A stretch of DNA of 64,000 nucleotides, taken from positions 1 to 64,000 of the forward strand of contig CAWHAP010000004.1 in the NCBI GenBank assembly GCA_963827335.1, in the 5' to 3' direction. The notes beneath the pieces are model-generated. The model did no database searches, was not told the origin of the DNA, and worked only from the letters and a program-made list of their open reading frames with translations. Source of the DNA: DASQMT01 sp963827335 (lineage in GTDB: Bacteria > Actinomycetota > Thermoleophilia > Solirubrobacterales > Solirubrobacteraceae). Below, piece by piece: positions 59,701 to 64,000 of this stretch; position 1 is the first letter of the stretch, and each line of letters opens with the position of its first letter. Position numbers and translations under genes: made by a program.

Positions 59701-60291
59701 CAGGCCAATCGCGAGCTCGGCGAGCGGCGCGGGCGCAACGTCGCCGATCGCCTCCGGTCGCTGGTCGCGCCGACGAGCACCACCGGGTCGGGCGCCGGCG
59801 ACAGCGTCGCCGCCGCCGCGGGCAAGGCGGAGACCGACCTCTCCCCGGGCGACCAGCGCGCCGCGATGACGGCGCTCACGAACCGGGCGGGCTCGCCGGG
59901 GACCACGACGCCGACGCCGGGCACGCCGGGCGGCACCGGACCGGGCACCGGTCCGACCGGGCCGGCGCCCCCGACCACGTCGCGCGCGGCCTGGGGCTGG
60001 GACACGACCGTGTCCGCCTCGGCCCTCGGCGGCGAGGGCGGCGCGCTCGGGGTGTACGGCGGCGTCGGCATCTCCTACTCGGTCCCGCTCGGCAAGGTCC
60101 ACATGCAGGCCGAGACCATGCAGCGGATCCGCACGGCGGTCGGCTACTTCAAGCTGGTGGCCGACGTGCTGTCGCTCAGCCCGCTGGGCTTCATCCGCGA
60201 CCTGATGGGGCTCGACGTGCCCGTCGCGCCTGACGCGACGGCCGCGATCGGCGGCGCGGCGACGAGCTGGTCGCTGCCGAGGCCGGCGTGA
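56758..60291 (+). CDS. Giant eCIS-associated-type protein with Ala/Gly repeats and OmpA-like domain
   Basis: The 1,177-residue protein begins at a GTG (VPPDRQEIQEPDA). Residues 56-70, LQRSAGNARVARLLA, match the short motif found near the N-terminus of proteins linked to extracellular contractile injection systems. Residues 131-321 are Ala/Gly/Gln low-complexity with six 15-residue repeats (QALAGGAGAGAGAAG). Residues 525-720 are Arg-regular amphipathic helices (ARIGAVITRIDAVAARIAGR, IVRIIGAIRARVNAVIDWVL). Residues 757-880 are glycine-rich beta (GVGVVYSGDTAAGAGVGVSA). At about 958-1003, VTSIEVVGHTSRGW with GERRGRNVADRL resembles OmpA-like peptidoglycan binding. No secretion signal or catalytic motif is seen. 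It is coupled to a small beta-sandwich gene (GTGA). A loaded effector or a surface-associated scaffold are both possible. Confidence 0.75.
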   Translation: MPPDRQEIQEPDAALATVPTLVPEPVSALGAGFAAAVARAERVGASGATTDDVLALQRSAGNARVARLLAGDERADTGPGATRDLLADALRGAADPGNAEAGDAWTEGEEHDYVNGEADPNAPDAEGKADAAAAGGAAAGKANANAAAGAGAAAGAAGQGLAGDAGATMGAAGQALAGGAAAGQANANPAAGAGAAAGAAGQALAGGAGAGAGAAGQALAGGAGAGAGAAGQALAGGAGAGAGAAGQALAGGAGAGAGAAGQALAGGAGAGAGAAGQALAGGAGAGAGAAGQALAGGAGAAGQANAGAAAGAGSGGGGAGGETISGPVPGDLLDAPEPGAAPSLTEPLEAAPPAQAEQPTVDAPAEGEPDVDTGEIAAAGAGAGQASGGLLGGVGGVAAAALQTVISAVTGRVTGAATDAAGTVGQMAGEQLAQGRTAADESAQATDTEAGGASTEAGAAAGEAHAETRGLVDRALDAVTGVPGKVAGEVQGVIGRILGGSGLLTTLLGPFGAAFNAVLGALPADLETAVRRIGARIGAVITRIDAVAARIAGRIAAALAAVAGFATRLGAAVRSRVAGLAAMVADLVSTLPAPMRAVASAVVSRLTALVQRVVDRIIQTAERIVTRVTGWLTARLRQVEAAVRRVLSGVRRILDSVIAGIVRIIGAIRARVNAVIDWVLGKVRSLIARALRVVLKPLQDRLLARVLALIGPAVQEAVKRGKMMFPNGMPAPPAVEQAAAQAAAQAPPGGSGPGFIDSLMKPEGDHIGVGVVYSGDTAAGAGVGVSAGAMLDVVLDYRRNDIGFFFSPGATLQGSLVDASVTGGVGGAGAWGTVASFGNPGDDVLSSFGGVFVNANYGAQAKLAVGGGAEVQSGGAFYSGIPSGGAPGGAPVPGVPGGTTPGTPGGSSTTPPTPAVAGRTALGDVLFPTGADVPPGGAVEAAAQAAQAIPGQTPGMTVTSIEVVGHTSRGWRHLPPGLTREQANRELGERRGRNVADRLRSLVAPTSTTGSGAGDSVAAAAGKAETDLSPGDQRAAMTALTNRAGSPGTTTPTPGTPGGTGPGTGPTGPAPPTTSRAAWGWDTTVSASALGGEGGALGVYGGVGISYSVPLGKVHMQAETMQRIRTAVGYFKLVADVLSLSPLGFIRDLMGLDVPVAPDATAAIGGAATSWSLPRPA
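57361..57630 (+). repeat. Six tandem 45-bp repeats inside the giant gene
   Basis: Six consecutive 45-bp units start at 57361, 57406, 57451, 57496, 57541 and 57586, encoding QALAGGAGAGAGAAG. The units are identical apart from one base in the first. Degenerate copies flank the array (57226-57360 and 57631-57660). Near-identity at silent positions means recent expansion or gene conversion, so copy number probably varies between strains. Confidence 0.95.
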
Positions 60292-60854
60292 CGGACCCGC
60301 CCGGGCGCCCGCCCGCCGGTGCGCCGCCGGTGCTGCTCGAGCAGGTCCACGCGCCGGCGCGGTTGCGCGTGGAGGCCGGGCCGGCGGGCGGCGTCGCCGG
60401 CCGGCCGTTCGCGCCGCGGTCGTTCCGGGACGTGGTGCTCGACACCGTGCTGACGCTCGAGGCGGGCGAGGAGGACGACGGCTACGGCGTGTTCCTGCGC
60501 CAGGGCGCGGAGCAGCGCTACGTCGCCGTCGTGCTCACCCCGGCCGGCAACGCGTCGGTGATGCTGCTCGACGGCGGCGACCCGCTGCGGGTCGCGGAGG
60601 GCCCGCTGCCCGCCGACCTCCCGTTCGCCCGGGGCGTCGGCTCCGCCAACCGCCTCACGGTGCTCGCCTGCGGGCCGGCGATCGTGCCGATCGTCAACGG
60701 CACCGCGCTGACGGGCGTGATCGTCGACCGCCGCTACCCCGCCGGCCAGGCGGGCGCGCTGCTGGTGCCGTCCGGGCCGGGGCACGCGTGCGCGCTCGGG
60801 GTCGACTGGGTGCAGGTCCGCGCGGTGCTGGCCGACCAGCCGGAATCCGCCTAG
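60288..60854 (+). CDS. Beta-sandwich (LamG/DUF1080-like) partner of the giant protein
   Basis: The 188-residue protein starts at a GTG overlapping the giant gene stop (GTGA). The sequence has the concanavalin/laminin-G-like pattern of alternating strands: RDVVLDTVLTLEAGEEDDGY, GVFLRQGAEQRYVAVVLTPA, NRLTVLACGPAIVPIVNGTA and QAGALLVPSGPGHACALGVD. Such domains bind carbohydrate or act as adhesion modules. No signal peptide is visible. Its strict coupling to the giant gene suggests a chaperone, immunity or tip-adhesin partner. Function is inferred only from position and fold pattern. Confidence 0.7.
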   Translation: MTDPPGRPPAGAPPVLLEQVHAPARLRVEAGPAGGVAGRPFAPRSFRDVVLDTVLTLEAGEEDDGYGVFLRQGAEQRYVAVVLTPAGNASVMLLDGGDPLRVAEGPLPADLPFARGVGSANRLTVLACGPAIVPIVNGTALTGVIVDRRYPAGQAGALLVPSGPGHACALGVDWVQVRAVLADQPESA

Positions 60855-61063
60855 GACGCCGTCCGCTCGCCCGGCGCCGCGGCCGCCGCCGGCGCCGGCG
60901 GCGCGGCGCGCTCGTGCCGGTCGGGCGGCGCCGCGCGCCGCGGCGGCGGGGCCTCCACCGGGTCGTCGGGCGGCAGCGACAGACCCTCCCACCAGCGGCG
61001 CAGTCGCGTGCCGAGGCCCGGCGTCGTGCGGCGCTGCCGCGATCGGTGGGTCCACATGCACAC
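60851..61063 (-). CDS. Small Pro/Arg-rich hypothetical protein
   Basis: A 70-residue frame runs opposite the end of the beta-sandwich gene, overlapping its stop by 4 bp. It contains RWWEGLSLPPDDPVE and then an Ala/Pro/Arg-rich tail. It may be a real small gene or a compositional frame. I see no family signature and only a weak ribosome binding site, so confidence is low. Confidence 0.3.
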   Translation of the reverse strand: MCMWTHRSRQRRTTPGLGTRLRRWWEGLSLPPDDPVEAPPPRRAAPPDRHERAAPPAPAAAAAPGERTAS

Positions 61064-61176
61064 GCTTGGACACGCGGCGGGGGCGAAAGGTGCTCCTCGA
61101 CGTGTTCCGGATCGGACGACAGACCGGCCGGCGGCGGTTAGGCTCGGCGGGATCGAGCCGAGCGGAGGAGGTCGGG

Positions 61177-61581
61177 ATGGCGGGCAGCGGCACGAGCGAC
61201 GACCCGTGGGTGCTCAGGACGGCGCCCGGGAAGTCGGAGTACACGATGTACCGCGACGAGGGGGCGGACCCGCCCGCGCTCGTGTGCAAGGTCGGCAGCA
61301 CGACGCTCTCCTACCACCTCGCCGCGATCGAGGACCTGCACGCCTGGCTGGCCGCGCAGGGCGACTGGGTCGACCTCGGGGCCGCCGACGAGAACAAGCC
61401 GGCGCCCGACGGCAGCGTCGAGGCGTGGGGCCGCGCGGAGGACAATCCCGTCGGCGGCTGGTACGGCCTGCGCAAGGGCTACCGCGGCCGCTTCGGCATG
61501 TACCTGCCGCCGCTGCTGGAGGAGCTGGGGCTCGCGGAGCTCACCCACGAGGCGCGCAACAACCGCGTGCGCGCCGTCTGA
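61177..61581 (+). CDS. Conserved small protein (DUF6855-like)
   Basis: The 134-residue protein begins MAGSGTSDDPWVLRTAPGKS after a GGAGGTCGGG ribosome binding site. It continues EYTMYRDEGADPPALVCKVG, STTLSYHLAAIEDLHAWLAA and AWGRAEDNPVGGWYGLRKGY, a pattern I associate with DUF6855, a family of unknown function. An upstream ATG at 61066 would extend it by 37 residues, but the ribosome binding site favours 61177. It is convergent with the phosphodiesterase gene, 22 bp away. Confidence 0.75.
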   Translation: MAGSGTSDDPWVLRTAPGKSEYTMYRDEGADPPALVCKVGSTTLSYHLAAIEDLHAWLAAQGDWVDLGAADENKPAPDGSVEAWGRAEDNPVGGWYGLRKGYRGRFGMYLPPLLEELGLAELTHEARNNRVRAV

Positions 61582-61603
61582 GCGGCGCGCACGCGGCCAC
61601 AGG

Positions 61604-62722
61604 TCACTCGCCGTCGCGCGCGGCGATCGCGGTGTCGGGGTTGTCGGTGAACAGGCCGTCGACGCCGAGGTCGAAGAACTGCTGGAACTCGGCGATCGCG
61701 TTGCCGTACTCGTTCCCGTCGTCCGGTTCCGGGCTCGAGCGCAGCTCGAGCGGCAGGAACTGGTTCTCGTTGCGGAACGTGTACGGCACGACCTCCAGGC
61801 CGGCCGCGTGCGCGTCGTCCACGAACGTCGTCGGCGCCAGCGAGGCGCCGGCGGCGTCGCGCGGCACGATGTAGTCCTTCGGCGGGCCGGCGATGTCCGC
61901 GTAGCGGGCGATCGCGCGCAGTCCGGCCGGCGTGGCCATGTCGCCGTAGGTGGTCGTCCCGCCCGCGGCGAGCACGTCGCCGGGCCGGTTGAGCTTCGCG
62001 CCGAAGAGCTGCACGAGCGGCACGCCGGGAAGCTGCCGGTCGAGGACCTTGAGGTTGGCGATCTCGAACGACTGCGCCGTGACCTTGCCGCGGCGGTTGG
62101 CGATCCCGTTGCGGCGCAGGGTGCGCACGAACGGCTCCTCGAGCGGCAGGCCGAGCGAGCGGAAGTACGTCGAGTGCTTGAGCTCGGGGATGATCCCGAT
62201 CCGCCGGTGCAGCTTGCGCGAGAGCTGGTCGCGCAGGTCGATGACCTCCTGGAAGGTCGGGACCTGATAGCGCCCGTCGTAGATCGTGTTGCGCTGGCGC
62301 ACCTCGGGCAGGCGCTCCTTGGCGCGCAGGGTGCGCAGCTCGGCGAGCGTGAAGTCCTCCGTGAACCACTCGCCCACGAACGGCGTGCCGTCGATCACCT
62401 TGGTCGTGCGGCGGTCCGCGAACTCGGGGTGGTCCGCCACGTCCGTGGTGGCGCCGATCGCCGGCTCGTGGCGGACGACCAGCACGTGGTCCTTCGTCGA
62501 GACGAGGTCCGGCTCGATGTAGTCGGCGCCCATCCGCGCCGCGAGCCGGTACGAGCCCAGCGTGTGCTCGGGCCGGTAGCCCGACGCGCCGCGGTGGCCG
62601 TAGATGATGGGGCCGTCGTCCGCCCGGTCGCGACCGTGGCCGCGGGCGGTGCCGGTCGATGGGAGCACGAGCAGCATCGTCGCAGCGAGCACGAGCCCGG
62701 CGACGCTCCGGAGTGGGGTCAT
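61604..62722 (-). CDS. Secreted glycerophosphodiester phosphodiesterase
   Basis: The 372-residue precursor has a signal peptide (SVAGLVLAATMLLVLPSTGT). The catalytic site has IIYGHRGASGYRPEHTLGSY, YIEPDLVSTKDHVLVVRHEP and, further on, GIIPELKHSTYF. The second His in LVVRHEP and the metal ligands Glu/Asp of EPD are present, as in periplasmic GlpQ. It releases sn-glycerol-3-phosphate from phospholipid head groups outside the cell. A second in-frame ATG at 62731 could be the start. It is divergent from the methyltransferase, 121 bp from the short leader frame. Confidence 0.92.
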   Translation of the reverse strand: MTPLRSVAGLVLAATMLLVLPSTGTARGHGRDRADDGPIIYGHRGASGYRPEHTLGSYRLAARMGADYIEPDLVSTKDHVLVVRHEPAIGATTDVADHPEFADRRTTKVIDGTPFVGEWFTEDFTLAELRTLRAKERLPEVRQRNTIYDGRYQVPTFQEVIDLRDQLSRKLHRRIGIIPELKHSTYFRSLGLPLEEPFVRTLRRNGIANRRGKVTAQSFEIANLKVLDRQLPGVPLVQLFGAKLNRPGDVLAAGGTTTYGDMATPAGLRAIARYADIAGPPKDYIVPRDAAGASLAPTTFVDDAHAAGLEVVPYTFRNENQFLPLELRSSPEPDDGNEYGNAIAEFQQFFDLGVDGLFTDNPDTAIAARDGE

Positions 62723-62843
62723 GCGCCCCATCCAACACGACCGGCACCCGGGCGCGTGACGAGGCGGTGACGCGCGCGCCGTTGCGGTCATATCGCTGCT
62801 CGCCGCCGGTTCGCGCGGCCGGGCGCGCGGCGATGTGGCTTCC

Positions 62844-62897
62844 ATGAGCGCGCACCCGATCGCGAAGCACGACCGCCGCGGCGCGGTCGCGGCCTGA
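62844..62897 (+). CDS. Seventeen-residue leader frame before the methyltransferase
   Basis: A frame of 17 residues (MSAHPIAKHDRRGAVAA) ends in TGATG, overlapping the methyltransferase ATG by one base. The short overlap suggests coupled translation, but the peptide has no recognisable feature. It could also be the stub of a lost upstream gene. Confidence 0.35.
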   Translation: MSAHPIAKHDRRGAVAA

Positions 62898-63607
62898 TGC
62901 CTCTCCTGACGCTCCCCGGCGTCTTCCGCCCCCACAGCGACTGCCGGCTGCTCGCGTCGGCGATGCGCGAGCGCGATCTCGCGCTCGGCGCGCGCGTGCT
63001 CGACCTGTTCACCGGCAGCGGCGCCCTCGCCGTCGCCGCGGCGCGCGCCGGCGCGCGCGCGGTGGTCGCCGTCGACGTCTCGCGCCGCGCGGTCCTGAGC
63101 GCGCGCCTGAACGCCCGGCTGGCGGGCACGCACGTCGACGTGCGGCGCGGCGACCTCTGGGCCGCCGTGGCGGGCGAGCGCTTCGACCTCATCCTCGCCA
63201 ACCCGCCCTATCTGCCGACCGAGCCGGGCGCCGGGGCGCCGCGCGGGGCCGCGCGCGCCTGGGAGGCGGGCGGGGACGGGCGCGCGCTGCTCGATCCGCT
63301 CTGCGCGGGCGCACCCGCGCACCTGGCGCCGGGCGGGACGCTGCTGCTCGTCCAGTCGGCGTTCGCCGGCGTGGACGAGACGGTCGCCCGGCTCGCGGCC
63401 GCCGGGCTCGACGCGGCGGTCGTGGCACGGCAGCGCGGGCCGCTCGGCCCGCTCATGGCCGAGCGGGCCGGCCTGCTCGAGGCACGCGGCCTGCTCGCGC
63501 CCGGCGAGCGCGAGGAGGAGGTGGCGGTGATCGCGGGGGTCCGTCGTGTCCCCTCGGTGACCCGTGCCGTTCCGCGCTCCGAGGTCCCGGGCACGTCGGG
63601 GGGATGA
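62897..63607 (+). CDS. HemK-like class I methyltransferase
   Basis: The 236-residue enzyme has the SAM-binding VLDLFTGSGALAVAAARAGA with AVVAVDVSRRAVLSARLNAR and the hallmark DLILANPPYLPTEPG. The NPPY motif is that of HemK/PrmC N5-glutamine methyltransferases. This form lacks the usual N-terminal helical domain, so it belongs to the short HemK2/MTQ2-like group, whose bacterial targets are not settled. It overlaps the following SDR gene by 4 bp (ATGA). Confidence 0.88.
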   Translation: MPLLTLPGVFRPHSDCRLLASAMRERDLALGARVLDLFTGSGALAVAAARAGARAVVAVDVSRRAVLSARLNARLAGTHVDVRRGDLWAAVAGERFDLILANPPYLPTEPGAGAPRGAARAWEAGGDGRALLDPLCAGAPAHLAPGGTLLLVQSAFAGVDETVARLAAAGLDAAVVARQRGPLGPLMAERAGLLEARGLLAPGEREEEVAVIAGVRRVPSVTRAVPRSEVPGTSGG

Positions 63608-64000
63608 CCCAGGCACCGACCCGGCCGCTCGCCGTCGTGACCGGCGCGTCGAGCGGCATCGGCCGCGAGCTCGCGCACCAGTTCGCGGCGCACGGCTTCG
63701 ACCTCCTGATCGCCGCCGAGGACGACGCGATCCGCACCGCGGCGAGCGAGCTGCAGGACAGCGGAGCGGCCGTGCAGGCCGTCCAGGTCGATCTCGCCTC
63801 GGACGGCGGCGTCGAGGAGCTCTACGACCGGATCAGGGCGGCAGGCCGGCCCGTCGACGCGATCGCGATCAACGCCGGCGTCGCCGCCGGCGGCTCCTTC
63901 GCGGGCCCGGACGCCGACCGCACCGAGCTCGCCGACGAGCTGCGGATCGTCGACCTCAACGTGCGCTCCACGGTCCACCTGGCCAAGCACGTGGTCGGCG
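63604..64000 (+). CDS. Short-chain dehydrogenase, cut by the window end
   Basis: The visible 132 residues begin MTQAPTRPLAVVTGASSGIG with the glycine-rich nucleotide loop and VQVDLASDGGVEELYDRIRA, then DAIAINAGVAAGGSFAG (the NAG strand) and DLNVRSTVHLAKHVV. The catalytic Tyr-Lys pair lies outside the window. The ATGA overlap with the methyltransferase indicates an operon. It resembles the DltE-like/general oxidoreductase SDRs. Confidence 0.88.
   Translation, partial: MTQAPTRPLAVVTGASSGIGRELAHQFAAHGFDLLIAAEDDAIRTAASELQDSGAAVQAVQVDLASDGGVEELYDRIRAAGRPVDAIAINAGVAAGGSFAGPDADRTELADELRIVDLNVRSTVHLAKHVVG

Noticed and set aside
55825..60102. Minus-strand frame of 1,425 codons fused to the hydrolase
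   Set aside because: Only the final 273 residues (hydrolase) are real. The rest is antisense to the giant repeat protein, and its SRPARQRLTRSTRT-like repeats are the complement of the 45-bp array.
1..64000. tRNA, rRNA, integrase, transposase or phage structural genes
   Set aside because: None was recognised on either strand. The holin-like protein at 48171 is a chromosomal family and is not evidence of a prophage.

Overview
The window is very GC-rich (by eye well above 70%), with GTG starts, tightly overlapping ATGA/GTGA gene junctions, a mycolic-free actinobacterial gene repertoire (BTAD and IclR regulators, ECF sigma factor with a DGPF partner, stand-alone LigD polymerase, DUF3618 and holin-like proteins, an IdeR/DtxR-type iron box) and several families that I associate with Thermoleophilia/Solirubrobacterales. 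I infer an Actinomycetota chromosome, probably class Thermoleophilia. No rRNA, tRNA, CRISPR array, integrase or transposase was seen.

Layout. 0-1.9 kb: a divergent SDR/TetR pair around a palindromic operator. 1.9-11.3 kb: one eight-gene minus-strand catabolic operon (family-5 solute-binding lipoprotein, DppB- and DppC-like permeases, fused double ATPase, two paralogous zinc alcohol dehydrogenases, a formaldehyde-activating-enzyme (Fae) homologue and an enolase-superfamily enzyme), followed at 11.5-15.4 kb by a nitrilase-family amidase, a homocysteine methyltransferase-like protein, an IclR regulator and a C45 acyltransferase/amidohydrolase. Together they look like uptake and breakdown of an amide- or methyl-containing nutrient. 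Almost every gene in the first 5.8 kb is broken by single-base indels, most probably assembly errors. 15.3-26 kb: BTAD regulator, LigD polymerase, ThuA-like protein, amine oxidase, and a secreted GH3-GH15 glycosidase pair.

26-39 kb: a poorly defined Pro/Ala-rich reading frame, a Cys-repeat secreted-type protein, a 260-bp array of inverted repeats, a DGPF/ECF42-like sigma pair, an RTX-type protein (frameshifted), and many small housekeeping or stress genes (RsbW-like kinase, CBS, isochorismatase, Crp/Fnr, M1 peptidase with an inserted domain). 39-44.3 kb: a five-glycosyltransferase operon. 44.3-50.3 kb: ArsR-SRPBCC pair, SDR, YihY protein, a four-gene membrane-associated stress-type operon, and a GlgC-like enzyme.

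50.4-52.6 kb: a divergent iron set (siderophore-interacting protein against FetAB-like exporter) around an IdeR-type box. 52.6-54.7 kb: a ribbon-helix-helix pair with a long inverted repeat, and an aldehyde dehydrogenase. 54.8-55.8 kb: PadR and MFS remnants joined head to head with both N-termini missing. 56.8-60.9 kb: the most unusual locus, a 1,177-residue protein with an N-terminal motif typical of extracellular contractile injection system (eCIS)-associated proteins, perfect 45-bp tandem repeats, a long amphipathic helical region and a divergent OmpA-like domain, translationally coupled to a beta-sandwich partner. The end holds a glycerophosphodiesterase, a HemK-like methyltransferase and a cut-off SDR.
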